A stretch of 64,000 nt of DNA. It comes from Rhodococcus ruber. GTDB taxonomy: Bacteria > Actinomycetota > Actinomycetes > Mycobacteriales > Mycobacteriaceae. This document shows positions 44,783-53,667 of the stretch, in pieces. Within the stretch, counting starts at the first letter, position 1. Each line of letters begins with the position of its first letter. Both the position numbers and the translations under genes were made by a program. The stretch lies in the NCBI RefSeq assembly GCF_027270735.1, contig NZ_JAPWIJ010000005.1:124001-188000 (forward strand), given 5' to 3'. The notes beneath the pieces were generated by a model, which did no database searches, was not told the origin of the DNA, and saw only the letters and a list, made by a program, of their open reading frames with translations.

Positions 44783-46307
44783 ACCCAGGTGCGGTCCGGC
44801 GGTTCACCACAACTGCGGTGTTGACGTCTTCACCCGGCTCGACATGCACGTTCAACCCGACCGGTTCCTCGCTACCATCGGTTAGGACAGTAAAACTCGC
44901 ACGGTCATCGTTTCGAGTGCGGGCGATGAAACGCTTTCCCGACGCCTTCATGGTGCCCACGACGATTCCGGTGCCCGGCGAACCGTCTTCGTTCCATGTC
45001 GCAGTATAGGTTTCGATCAATCCTTCCCCCGACGGACGAGGATCCAAATCTATGTGGTCCGTCTCCACCCTGTCTGGTTCTCCAGGAAATTCGGATGCCT
45101 GGTAGCGAAGAGTGGACGAACTGCCGCCGAGCACGATTGCATGATGCTTCGTCACGAACTCGCCTTGCCCATAGAGCAATCCGGCCTGCGTCGGCGTATG
45201 CCGCAACCGCTCGGTCATGGCTGCAGTTGCGTGCAGCATGTAGTTGTTGCCCGGTCCGCCGAAGAAGCTCAGACCTCCGGTAACAGTCATAGGTGTGTTC
45301 CGACCCAATCCGAGGTGCTCCGCAGCCATTTTGGGTACGCAGGGAAAACAACTGTAGAGTTCGACCGATTCGGCATCCGAAACATTCATTTCAGCTCGTG
45401 CGAGTACGGTCGTCAGCGTTGATTCCAGGGCGGCCGACCGATCGAACCGCGTTCTCGACAATGGATCCGAGACCTCTCGGGCACCCGCTGCAGCGATCGG
45501 CGCGATCAGATGGTGTTCGGGCACGCCCCATGCTCGCGCTCTGGCCCTCGTCGTCACGAGGATCGCGGCGGCTAAATTCACAGCCGGTGCGGCGACCATG
45601 AGTCGGGAGTACGGAAAAGCAATCCACCTGTTCGTCGGACCTACCGTTTCGATCTCCTCGGCCGAGCGAGCGTCGGGACGCCACGAGAAAGGATTGCGCG
45701 ACGCGACTTCCGACATTCGAGCCCAGATCTCCGCGGTCTCCGACTGCCCCTCAGCCAGGGACTGTCCGCGCCGCGCTCGAAACGCGTTCTCGAACAACGG
45801 ATATACGTCGACTGGCGCACGTAGGCCATGCCGCCATGCCTCGGGGTGCACCAACCCCTTCAACGTCTCGGTGACGCTGGAGGTTCTACTCGGTTTGGTA
45901 GGCCATGAGGGTTGCGTACCGGCGCGACGACTACGATTCAACGAAGCCTGCGCTTCTGCGCCGACTATCAGGCCCACGGTAGCGGAACCCTGGGCGATAC
46001 GCGCTGCCAGTCGGTCCAGAAGCGCTACCGGCTGTTCACCGCCCACCGGACTGTCCTGTTGTCGAGCCGGATCGATCCCGAGGCGACTGGACAACGCTGA
46101 CGCTGCACCGTGCTCATAACGCCATGAGAGTACGTCCACCACATCGACGGAGTCGATGTGGTGGACGCCGGGCAAACCTGCGTCGTGCATCGCTGCCGAC
46201 GTTGCTCGTGCCATCAACCCCACTGGGTCCGACATTTCGAGGTCGGAATGTGAACGGTCGATGATCTGTCCGATCCCAATCAGCACCGGTTGTTGGCCCT
46301 CTGACAT
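44772..46307 (-). CDS. long thiolase-like protein (acetyl-CoA acetyltransferase family)
   Basis: 511-residue thiolase-fold protein with an extra C-terminal OB-like extension (about 420-511). The N-terminal strand QPVLIGIGQ is typical. The nucleophile region reads DSPVGGEQPVALLDRL without a cysteine; other conserved blocks are GAEAQASLNRSR, VELYSCFPCVPKMAAEHLG and GGLSFFGGPGNNYMLH. This is the long actinobacterial subgroup, whose reaction is not a standard thiolysis. ATG 46307 (an in-frame GTG lies one codon before). First neighbour upstream is a crotonase gene. Possibly a CoA-dependent retro-Claisen or hydrolytic enzyme. Confidence 0.78.
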   Translation of the reverse strand: MSEGQQPVLIGIGQIIDRSHSDLEMSDPVGLMARATSAAMHDAGLPGVHHIDSVDVVDVLSWRYEHGAASALSSRLGIDPARQQDSPVGGEQPVALLDRLAARIAQGSATVGLIVGAEAQASLNRSRRAGTQPSWPTKPSRTSSVTETLKGLVHPEAWRHGLRAPVDVYPLFENAFRARRGQSLAEGQSETAEIWARMSEVASRNPFSWRPDARSAEEIETVGPTNRWIAFPYSRLMVAAPAVNLAAAILVTTRARARAWGVPEHHLIAPIAAAGAREVSDPLSRTRFDRSAALESTLTTVLARAEMNVSDAESVELYSCFPCVPKMAAEHLGLGRNTPMTVTGGLSFFGGPGNNYMLHATAAMTERLRHTPTQAGLLYGQGEFVTKHHAIVLGGSSSTLRYQASEFPGEPDRVETDHIDLDPRPSGEGLIETYTATWNEDGSPGTGIVVGTMKASGKRFIARTRNDDRASFTVLTDGSEEPVGLNVHVEPGEDVNTAVVVNRRTAPGFSP

Positions 46308-46326
46308 CACGTCGCCGTCTCCTGTC

Positions 46327-47106
46327 TTATTTGTGCTCGAAAACGGGCTTTCTACGCTCGAGAAATGCCGCCGGCCCGGTTTGCGCATCGGCGCTGTTCG
46401 CCACGCGGAGAAATTCTTCCCGCTCGACATCGAGACCGACGTCGAGCGGCTGTGACGAGACTGCGGCTGCGATGGCCCGTTTGATCGACTGAACAGCGAT
46501 TGCGGGGAGGCCAGCGAGCTGCCGCGCCATTTCCAGGGATTGCTCCTCGACCTCCTCCCGCGGGCACATCCTGCTGATCAGACCCAGCCGCAAGGCCTGC
46601 TCGGCTCCGATCGGCGCACCTAACAGCAGCATTTCACGAGCGTGGTGGGAAGGTATCCGCTGAAATAGCCGTTGAGTCCCACCAGCTCCCGGCATGAGAC
46701 CGATCGATACCTCCGGAAGACCGAACTTCGCTCGCTCACTTGCCACCACGAAATCACACACGAGCAGAAGCTCCAAACCACCCCCCATTGCCGAAGCACC
46801 GACCGCTGCAATCGTCACCTGAGGTAGGTCCGCTATCAGTTGATAGAGAGAACCGACATCAGACATGCGTCTTCCGAGCAACTCCGGATCGGCGAGCAGC
46901 AGCGGAAGCTCGGTGAGGTCCGCGCCTGACAGAAATGCCGCTTTGCTCGCACCGGAAAACACGACGACCCGGATGTCACGGCGGGACGAGATGCCGGCAA
47001 CGACATCGTGCAAAGACGACAGAACGGCTTCCGACATCGCGTTGACCGGAGGATTGTCGATGCAGACAATCGCTACTCCAGTTTCGTACGAAACGTCGAC
47101 ACCCAT
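46327..47106 (-). CDS. enoyl-CoA hydratase
   Basis: 259-residue crotonase. Oxyanion-hole block KAAFLSGADLTEL, second block SAMGGGLELLLVCDFVVAS, catalytic Glu in FGLPEVSIGLMPGAGGTQRL and second Glu in HAREMLLLG, so a working hydratase is expected. Its ATG overlaps the SDR stop by one base (TGATG), indicating coupled translation. Part of a five-gene minus-strand unit starting with the flavin reductase. Confidence 0.9.
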   Translation of the reverse strand: MGVDVSYETGVAIVCIDNPPVNAMSEAVLSSLHDVVAGISSRRDIRVVVFSGASKAAFLSGADLTELPLLLADPELLGRRMSDVGSLYQLIADLPQVTIAAVGASAMGGGLELLLVCDFVVASERAKFGLPEVSIGLMPGAGGTQRLFQRIPSHHAREMLLLGAPIGAEQALRLGLISRMCPREEVEEQSLEMARQLAGLPAIAVQSIKRAIAAAVSSQPLDVGLDVEREEFLRVANSADAQTGPAAFLERRKPVFEHK

Positions 47107-47876
47107 CAACGTGCCGCCAGTCGCGTTCCCGCGTCCAATCGAACAACTTCGCCGTTCAGGAGATTGTTCTCCATCATGTGACCGACGAGAGACGCAAAAT
47201 CGTCTCCGTTTCCCAACCTGCGGGGGAACAAGGCGATCTCGGTGACGGCAGCTTTTACCTTCTCGTCGACCCCGGCCAACATGGCAGTATCCATGATCCC
47301 CGGTGCGATGGTCATCACTCTTATGCCCCACGACGCCAGATCGCGCGCCAGAGGCAGCGTGCTGGCGATCACACCACCCTTGGATGCCGCATACGCCGCC
47401 TGACCTACCTGGCCCTCGTAGCCAGCTATGGATGCAACGTTCACAATGAGGCCTCGCTCATCGTCGACGCCCGGCTCGTTGTCCGACATCGCGCGCGCAG
47501 CATGGCGCACGACATCGAAGAGACCGATGAGGTTGAGGTCCACGACTTTCTTGTAGAGGTCAAGAGGAAACATTGCCTTGTCTTTGTTCAGAACACGTTT
47601 GCCCACGCCGGTACCTGCGCTGTTGACGCACACGTCGACGCGACCGAAAGCCTTTTTGACCTCCCCGAACGCGTTCTCGACACTGCTCGTGTCCGTGACA
47701 TCGGTGGGGATGAACACAACCGAGTCGCCGAGTTCCGACGCCAGGGAAGCTCCCTCGGAAGCGCCGAGATCAAGGATCGCGGCTTTGCCGCCATTTTTCG
47801 CGACCATCGTTACTACCCCGAGCCCAAGACCCGATGCTCCGCCGGTGACCACGGCAACTGAACCATTGATTTTCAT
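47106..47876 (-). CDS. SDR, 3-hydroxyacyl-CoA dehydrogenase type II-like
   Basis: 256-residue SDR with TGGASGLGLG, NSAGTGVG, active-site Ser in NVASIAGYEGQ and YAASK. The overall pattern, including APGIMDTAML and the C-terminal FASLVGHMMENNLLNGEVVRLD, is that of HSD10/type II 3-hydroxyacyl-CoA dehydrogenases, which oxidise the beta-hydroxyl of acyl-CoAs. ATG 47876 with AAAAGGAA upstream. Coupled to the enoyl-CoA hydratase gene, consistent with successive beta-oxidation steps. Confidence 0.87.
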   Translation of the reverse strand: MKINGSVAVVTGGASGLGLGVVTMVAKNGGKAAILDLGASEGASLASELGDSVVFIPTDVTDTSSVENAFGEVKKAFGRVDVCVNSAGTGVGKRVLNKDKAMFPLDLYKKVVDLNLIGLFDVVRHAARAMSDNEPGVDDERGLIVNVASIAGYEGQVGQAAYAASKGGVIASTLPLARDLASWGIRVMTIAPGIMDTAMLAGVDEKVKAAVTEIALFPRRLGNGDDFASLVGHMMENNLLNGEVVRLDAGTRLAAR

Positions 47877-47944
47877 GTATTCCTTTTCGTCTGAATTCCG
47901 TTTTCGGCGATGCCGGGAGGACGCGTCGCCTGAGCCTGAACTGC

Positions 47945-48280
47945 CTACCTCTCGTCGACGCTGTCGACGTGAGCTCTGATAGCGCCGTAGGCGTCGATCC
48001 AGCCTCTCGTACGTGCAAACTCGATCATGGAGTCGAGACCCGCTTGCCACTTCTGATTCGACCCGGCCTCGCCCGCAATATGTTCCAGGGCAGACCGTCG
48101 CACGTGAACATGGGCACCGTCGACCCGACCGAGGGCGGTCGATACTTTTGAAACGAAATTGATGTCAGTCAATTCCGCGTCCGAAATACCCACCAATGCG
48201 ACTGAAAACGCCGAGAAATCGTCGGGGCGTTCGAGGCCGAATTGCAATGATGCGTTCACGCGTTCGATCAGTATTTTCAT
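47945..48280 (-). CDS. small protein of unknown function coupled to flavin reductase
   Basis: 111 residues, not recognised. ATG 48280 overlaps the stop of the flavin reductase by 4 bases, which supports a real gene. The sequence is acidic and mixed alpha/beta, with no cysteine, no signal peptide and no membrane segment. Features are an early ASLQFGLERPDDFSAFSVAL and a C-terminal helical part with RTRGWIDAYGAIRAHV. It may be a small subunit or chaperone of the flavin monooxygenase system; purely positional inference. Confidence 0.6.
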   Translation of the reverse strand: MKILIERVNASLQFGLERPDDFSAFSVALVGISDAELTDINFVSKVSTALGRVDGAHVHVRRSALEHIAGEAGSNQKWQAGLDSMIEFARTRGWIDAYGAIRAHVDSVDER

Positions 48281-48816
48281 TTCGCCCGCCCGTCTATCGT
48301 GTTTCGGGTGGCGGACCTGCGACCGGTGAATGCCCCGCGGTGGAAGATCAGCGGTTCGTCTCGGCCCTCGTCAGCACCCAGATGATCGACCATTGCGATC
48401 ACCACAGTGTGGTCGCCTGCGGGATGTTCGGCGACCACGTGCGCCTCGATCCACGCCGACGCGCCTGCAAGCAGTGGAGCACCGTTGACACCTGGCGACC
48501 ATCGGACGCCGTCGAATCGATCCCCGCCCGTCGCCGCGAATTGGCGACCCAACGCTTCTTGCTCTACTGCAAGTATGTTCACTGCAACTATTCCGCTCGA
48601 CTGCATAACGGGCCAAGTAGTCGATGAATGAGCCGGACAGAAGATAATCAGTGGAGGATCCAGTGACGCAGATGTGAACGAGTTCACTGCCATACCGGCC
48701 GGACCCTCGGATGTCGCTGCGGTGACGATCGCTACGCCCGTAGGATAACGGCCCACCACGTTACGGAAATGGGCCGACTCCGGCGGGCGCAGTCCACCTC
48801 TCATTCGAGTTGCCAC
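48277..48816 (-). CDS. flavin reductase, two-component monooxygenase partner
   Basis: 179-residue FMN-binding split-barrel NAD(P)H:flavin oxidoreductase. Signature: FRNVVGRYPTGVAIVTA, GMAVNSFTSASLDPPLIIFC and the end block with DHTVVIAMVDHLG. It makes free reduced FMN/FAD for monooxygenases, here most likely the luciferase-like enzymes at 36149 and 41088. Start GTG 48816 (internal ATG four codons on). First gene of a unit reaching 44772. Confidence 0.88.
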   Translation of the reverse strand: MATRMRGGLRPPESAHFRNVVGRYPTGVAIVTAATSEGPAGMAVNSFTSASLDPPLIIFCPAHSSTTWPVMQSSGIVAVNILAVEQEALGRQFAATGGDRFDGVRWSPGVNGAPLLAGASAWIEAHVVAEHPAGDHTVVIAMVDHLGADEGRDEPLIFHRGAFTGRRSATRNTIDGRAK

Positions 48817-48965
48817 TGGAACGGCGTGTCGCTTATTTGACGCATGTTAACAAACTATCGAACTGTCAGTGAAATTACAACGGTCAAATGTGATGCATCT
48901 CGAACCCCCGACCCTTCGATGGAGTCGGACCATCGGATGACACCATTTCGGAGGTCGAGAAACTC

Positions 48966-49412
48966 TCAGACTTGCAGGTGCTTGGATACGTCGCCCATCA
49001 AATCGATGCTGAGGAACCGCGACGAAATGGACCACTCGGTGCCGACGCGTTCGAAAGTATCGTCGTAGCTACCGACCAGAATAGGTTGAAGCGCAATCAC
49101 ACCTTCGACCGCCTGCAGCACAACAGCACTGGAGGAGGACGAACCCGTCCCGGCATCCTCGTCGACGTCGATTATCAGGTTCGTGATGACGTGCCGCGTA
49201 TGTGTGGAACCGTCCTCGTACACGCGCGCTGAGGCACGGAAGAAGCCGGATACAGCGTCCGCTCCTTCGAGACGGACGCGCCCCTCGGGGCCGTCCATCT
49301 CCACGACCGCTTTTGCGAACAAGTCGCCCACTCCGTCGAAGTCTGCCGCGTCGATCCGTTGCGCGTAGCGCGCCAGGATGTTTGCTATCGCGTTATAACC
49401 TGAAGTGCTCAT
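48966..49412 (-). CDS. SnoaL-4/NTF2-like protein
   Basis: 148-residue cone-fold protein: ILARYAQRIDAADFDGVGDLF start, HTRHVITNLIIDVDED middle and WSISSRFLSIDLMGD end. This subgroup is often called nuclear-transport-factor-2-like and is frequent beside acyl-CoA dehydrogenases and oxygenases in actinobacteria. ATG 49412 has GGAGGAAG upstream. A hydratase or isomerase role is possible; ligand unknown. The dehydrogenase gene ends 137 bases upstream. Confidence 0.8.
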   Translation of the reverse strand: MSTSGYNAIANILARYAQRIDAADFDGVGDLFAKAVVEMDGPEGRVRLEGADAVSGFFRASARVYEDGSTHTRHVITNLIIDVDEDAGTGSSSSSAVVLQAVEGVIALQPILVGSYDDTFERVGTEWSISSRFLSIDLMGDVSKHLQV

Positions 49413-49548
49413 TGCATCTTCCTCCGTATTGCCCGATGACGATTCAACCTTTGTTGACGTCACGTCGAAGATTATCGCAGTGTCATCGAGAACGTGGCGC
49501 TATCGAGCATCGGAGCCATACGGAAAACCGAGGAGGAAGTTTCCTTTT

Positions 49549-50754
49549 TCACCGGCTCATCGACGCTTTACTGAACGGCAGTTGACGCGTCGGATCCTCC
49601 TCGCGAGGCAACCCCAGCACTCGTTCACCGATGATGTTGCGCTGAACTTGGTCGGTTCCACCTCCGATCGAGGTCATGAACGCGTTCATCGACAAGAAGT
49701 TCGCTGTGTCCCCGTCGGGATGATCCCGGCCGTCTGCCATACACTCGGCCCCCACGATCGCGGACCGTAGAGCTGCGCTTTCGTGGAGAATGCCCGACAT
49801 CGACAACTTGCCGAGCGCGGCGACGGCCGACTCTACGCCGGCTGCTGCTTCTGCCTCTGCTCGTTGGGAATTCCACTTGTTCACTGTCCGCATCGCCATC
49901 ACGGTCGCGAGGCGATCCCGGATGACAGGGTCCTCGAGACGTTCGAAAGTTCGCGCCAGCCCGATGAGGTCTTCCTCGCCCGAATATTGTGTGACGGCCA
50001 TTGCGTCGTTGTCGCGCCCAGCTCGTGCACGATCGCCCATCACCAAGCGTTCGAACACCAATGCACGCTGAAGTACCTTCCATCCACCGTGCAGCTCACC
50101 TAGTCTGAGACCGTCGCTGACCCGAGCTCCGGTGATGAATACTTCGTTGAATTCGGACTCGCCGGTGATCTGTTTGATCGGACGTACTTCGATACCGTCT
50201 TGTTTCATCGGGAAGAGGAAAAAAGAAATTCCTTTGTGCTTGGGAGCATTCCAGTCTGTGCGTGCAAGCAAGAAGGCGTAGTCGGCGTCCGCCGCACCGG
50301 ATGTCCACACCTTTTGACCGTCGATCACCCACTCGTCGCCCTCTCGTACTGCGCGGGTTCGAAGCGAGGCTAGATCTGATCCTGCTCCGGGTTCGGAATA
50401 GAGCAGACACATCCGGAATTCCGACGTCAACATCGGCCGCACAAAACTCGCCCTGAGTTCGTCGCTGCCGAAGACGCGAACGGTGTTGGCGTGCATGTTG
50501 AATCTATCTTGACCGCTTCCCGGTGCCCCGACACGGTCGAATTCTTCTTCGACGATTGAGGCAAGTGAGTCGGGTAGTCCCCTGCCGTACGAGTCGGTGG
50601 GCCACCGCGGCACCGCCCACCTATTCCGGACAACCACGTCGAGCCAATCGGGGTCGCTCAGTTGGCCAGGCACCCACTTCTCGGCAAGGAATTCGCGAAC
50701 GCCCGAACGTATACCGTCCGGCGTCGGATCGTCCGAATGTTGATCGACAGTCAT
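49549..50754 (-). CDS. acyl-CoA dehydrogenase, subunit of a probable heteromer
   Basis: 401-residue acyl-CoA dehydrogenase. Flavin-side block CLLYSEPGAGSDLASL, WTSGAADADYAFLLAR, and a C-terminal GGGTDQVQRNIIGERVLGLPRE. The ATG overlaps the stop of the adjacent dehydrogenase gene by 4 bases. Two different, overlapping dehydrogenase genes are the pattern of alpha2beta2 enzymes such as ChsE1-ChsE2 in steroid side-chain catabolism, where each subunit supplies part of the active site. Introduces a double bond next to the CoA thioester. Substrate probably bulky (inferred). Confidence 0.88.
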   Translation of the reverse strand: MTVDQHSDDPTPDGIRSGVREFLAEKWVPGQLSDPDWLDVVVRNRWAVPRWPTDSYGRGLPDSLASIVEEEFDRVGAPGSGQDRFNMHANTVRVFGSDELRASFVRPMLTSEFRMCLLYSEPGAGSDLASLRTRAVREGDEWVIDGQKVWTSGAADADYAFLLARTDWNAPKHKGISFFLFPMKQDGIEVRPIKQITGESEFNEVFITGARVSDGLRLGELHGGWKVLQRALVFERLVMGDRARAGRDNDAMAVTQYSGEEDLIGLARTFERLEDPVIRDRLATVMAMRTVNKWNSQRAEAEAAAGVESAVAALGKLSMSGILHESAALRSAIVGAECMADGRDHPDGDTANFLSMNAFMTSIGGGTDQVQRNIIGERVLGLPREEDPTRQLPFSKASMSR

Positions 50755-51875
50755 GAGTGATCCTCCTGCGCCGCTAGCGTGCGGTCGATGAATTTCGCTC
50801 GATGAAACTGCGAGTCGCCGAGCAGTACCGCGCTCGTCCTGGCTCGCCGTAGGTAAAGATGGGCGGGGTGTTCCCAGGTGAACCCGATTCCGCCGTGTAC
50901 TTGAATGTTCGTGTTGGCGGCTTCCACGAATGCATCGGAACAGTAGAACCGAGCAAGGTTCGCAGCTGCGCCGATCTCGGCATCGGAGGTGTCTGCCATG
51001 CCGGCGGTGTATCGGGCTGCCGTTTTCGCAGACTCCACTGTCACCAGAAGGTCGGCCAGGATGTGTTTGATCGACTGAAAGCTGCCGATGGGACGCCCGA
51101 ACTGAACGCGCTCTTTGGAGTACTGCACGGCCATGTTCAACACCCGCGACGCTCCGCCAGCCTGTTCGCATGCCAGAAGCACGCAGGCCCGATCGGCTGC
51201 CGCAGCTATTCGTTGTGCCACATCGCCGCTGGGTCTCAACAACGTTGCTTCGGTATCGACGAAATTGACCTCGGCGAGCTTTCTGGTCCGATCCAGAACA
51301 GACATCGGTTGACTCGAGACACTCGTCGATTCTGGTTCGACCACGAACATCCGCGGTCCGTCGGTCGTAGCGGCGACCACCACGAAGAGGTCGGCCGTGT
51401 GTCCGTCGACGACGTACCCGACGGTGCCGTTCAGTCGCCACGAACTGTTGCTACCGGCAGCCTCGACCTGAGGCGTGCGGACACGTCCCGTCGGAGTCAG
51501 CACTGTCCCTCGGACGGACCCGTCTCCGATCGCTGGAAGGTACCGGTGACACGCTTCGACATCGCCCGACGCCACGAGATATTGTGCGGCAGTCATAGTC
51601 GATAAATACGGTGAGCACGTCAAGTCCGCGCCCATCTCCTCCAGTACCACGCCCGCTGCTGTTACGCCGAAACCATCGCCTCCGTACTCCTCAGGGAGGG
51701 CTGCCGAAAGCACGCCGAGACCTGCCAAATCTCGCCAGAATTCGATCTCGTATCCGCTTGCGGTTTCCATTGTCTTTCTGACCTGCTCTTCTCCCGAGCG
51801 TTTGGTCAGGAAGCCACGGAAAATTGTCCGCAGTTCGACAAGTTCATCGTGGGGAGCGAACACCCTTGTCACCAT
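50751..51875 (-). CDS. acyl-CoA dehydrogenase, second subunit of heteromer
   Basis: About 374 residues. N-terminal helices with LGVLSAALPEEYGGDGFG, C-terminal QYSKERVQFGRPIGSFQSIKH and HGGIGFTWEHPAHLYLRRA then LGDSQFHR. The middle beta-domain lacks the usual TEP-x-x-GSD flavin block, reading GTVLTPTGRV instead, which fits a subunit that relies on its partner for FAD contacts. Start ATG 51875 (or GTG 51863) overlaps the preceding NTF2-like gene by about 30 bases. Coupled to the dehydrogenase gene downstream. Confidence 0.85.
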   Translation of the reverse strand: MVTRVFAPHDELVELRTIFRGFLTKRSGEEQVRKTMETASGYEIEFWRDLAGLGVLSAALPEEYGGDGFGVTAAGVVLEEMGADLTCSPYLSTMTAAQYLVASGDVEACHRYLPAIGDGSVRGTVLTPTGRVRTPQVEAAGSNSSWRLNGTVGYVVDGHTADLFVVVAATTDGPRMFVVEPESTSVSSQPMSVLDRTRKLAEVNFVDTEATLLRPSGDVAQRIAAAADRACVLLACEQAGGASRVLNMAVQYSKERVQFGRPIGSFQSIKHILADLLVTVESAKTAARYTAGMADTSDAEIGAAANLARFYCSDAFVEAANTNIQVHGGIGFTWEHPAHLYLRRARTSAVLLGDSQFHRAKFIDRTLAAQEDHS

Positions 51876-52332
51876 TCTCTCGGTCGCTCGAAGACGCGAC
51901 GTTCGGGTTGTGGCCGCGGTGCCAAACAACCGTCAACCGCAAAGTCTCGAATTTCCAACGCCCGTCGACGTATACGTGTTCGCTGTCGTAACGGCCGCCC
52001 AGAACCCAAGCATCCCCGGCGTCTTCGCTCACGAGGTGTGTTGCCTGTACGTATGCCTTCGATGTGACAGAGTTGTCGTCCCGTCGAACAGCAACATTGC
52101 TGATCATGTGATGTGTCCGTAGCCACGACCCCAGTCGATGCTCTGCGATCGCCGCGATTTCGCTCTGCGGTATGGGATCTCGCCAGGCTACGACCAGACT
52201 GCCCGTGGGTGAGTACAGATCGGCGTAACCCTGCCAGTTCTTGGAATCGACCCGATCGGCAAACTCTGTGTACAAGGCTGCGATGACGTGATGCAACGCG
52301 AGTGCATCCGTCAATTTGGCGGTCTCGGTCAT
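51844..52332 (-). CDS. SnoaL-4/NTF2-like protein
   Basis: 162-residue cone-fold protein beginning DALALHHVIAALYTEFADRVDSKNW with TGSLVVAW, RTHHMISNVAVRRDDN and GGRYDSEHVYVDGRWKF. ATG 52332 has GGAGGAG upstream. It is distinct from the other NTF2-like proteins here. Its 3' end overlaps the start of the dehydrogenase gene. Members of this family beside dehydrogenases may act as hydratases or ligand carriers; role unknown. Confidence 0.78.
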   Translation of the reverse strand: MTETAKLTDALALHHVIAALYTEFADRVDSKNWQGYADLYSPTGSLVVAWRDPIPQSEIAAIAEHRLGSWLRTHHMISNVAVRRDDNSVTSKAYVQATHLVSEDAGDAWVLGGRYDSEHVYVDGRWKFETLRLTVVWHRGHNPNVASSSDRENGDKGVRSPR

Positions 52333-52370
52333 ATTGGGGCTCCTCCGATAGTGGACAGTTTGGCTTCTGG

Positions 52371-53612
52371 CTACGACAGCCGAGCGGTGCGGCGAACCCG
52401 CTGCCGTTCGAGTTCTTTCCGACCGAGTGACATCGAATGAACTTCGTCCGGCCCATCGGCGATTCGCAGGCACCGAGCTGCCAGCCAAAGATCGGCAAGG
52501 GGGTGATCTTGCGAAACGCCGCCTCCTCCGTGCGCTTGGATAGCCTTGTCCACAACCCATTCCGTCGTCTGCGGCACGCCGACTTTGATTGCCTGGATCT
52601 CGGTGTGGGCGGCCTTGTTACCGGCAGTGTCCATGAGCCAGGCCGCCTTGTAGACAAGCAAGCGAGCTTGTTCGATTCGCAATCGCGATTGAGCCACCCA
52701 GTCCTGGATGATGCCCTTCTGAGAGAGGGCCGTCCCGAACGTCGATCGCTCATCTGCCCTCGCACACAAGAGTTCCAAAGCTCGTTCTGCCATTCCGATC
52801 GCGCGCATACAGTGGTGGATGCGTCCCGGCCCGAGCCTCGCCTGCGAAATCGCAAAACCCCCACCTTCGGTACCGATGAGGTTTTCGGCAGGGACCCGTG
52901 CGTCGACGAATTCGATCTCCGCGTGGCCCCCGTGCACACTGTCGTCGTTACCGAAAACCTCGATATGGCGGGTAATTTTGAGCCCTGGTGTATCTCGCGG
53001 AACCAGAATCATGGACTGTTGCTGATAGCGCGGTGCCGCTGGATCGGTCTTACCCATCACGATGAACACTGCGCAACGGGGACTCATCGCGCCGGAGGTC
53101 CACCACTTCCGCCCGTTGATCACGTACTCGCTGCCAGACCGTTCGATCCGAGTAGCGATGTTGGACGCGTCCGACGATGCAACGTCTGGCTCGGTCATGC
53201 CGAATGCCGAACGGATCTCACCATCGAGCAGAGGTTGCAACCATTCCGACTTCTGCTGGGGAGTACCGAACATCTCCAGCACTTCCATGTTTCCGGTGTC
53301 CGGTGCCGAACAATTCATTGCTTCCGGAGCCAGAAGAGGGCTTCGCCCAGAGATCTCGGCGATCGGTGCGTAATCCAGGTTGCTCAGACCGACACCGTCG
53401 TGTGTCGGCAAGAACAAATTCCACAGACCAGCTGCCCGGGCGGTCTTCTTCAGGTCGTCGATGATCGGACGAGGTGCCCACCTGTCGCCGGATTCCGTCA
53501 GGTCGCGGCTTTGCGCAGCCAGCACCGATTCGGCCGGATACACGTGCTGGTTCATGAAATCTTCTGCCCGAGAGCGTAACTCAGCGGACTGTTGAGGTAG
53601 TGCGAACTCCAT
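52371..53612 (-). CDS. acyl-CoA dehydrogenase of the ACAD10/11-LvaC type
   Basis: 413-residue dehydrogenase with FGMTEPDVASSDASN, RKWWTSGAMSPRCAVFIVMGKTD and the C-terminal IQAHGGGGVSQDHPLADLWLAARCLRIADGPDEVH. This longer subgroup corresponds to the dehydrogenase domain of animal ACAD10/11. The adjacent gene (53668-54744) encodes the matching aminoglycoside-phosphotransferase-like kinase, so the pair equals a split ACAD11. Such pairs remove a 4-hydroxyl from acyl-CoA by phosphorylation and elimination. ATG 53612 with AAGGA upstream; ATG 53621 is an alternative. Confidence 0.87.
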   Translation of the reverse strand: MEFALPQQSAELRSRAEDFMNQHVYPAESVLAAQSRDLTESGDRWAPRPIIDDLKKTARAAGLWNLFLPTHDGVGLSNLDYAPIAEISGRSPLLAPEAMNCSAPDTGNMEVLEMFGTPQQKSEWLQPLLDGEIRSAFGMTEPDVASSDASNIATRIERSGSEYVINGRKWWTSGAMSPRCAVFIVMGKTDPAAPRYQQQSMILVPRDTPGLKITRHIEVFGNDDSVHGGHAEIEFVDARVPAENLIGTEGGGFAISQARLGPGRIHHCMRAIGMAERALELLCARADERSTFGTALSQKGIIQDWVAQSRLRIEQARLLVYKAAWLMDTAGNKAAHTEIQAIKVGVPQTTEWVVDKAIQAHGGGGVSQDHPLADLWLAARCLRIADGPDEVHSMSLGRKELERQRVRRTARLS

Positions 53613-53667
53613 CGAAATCATCCTTGTCAGCGAGTGCGGAATTCCAACGAGTGCCAACCGTCTGCGT

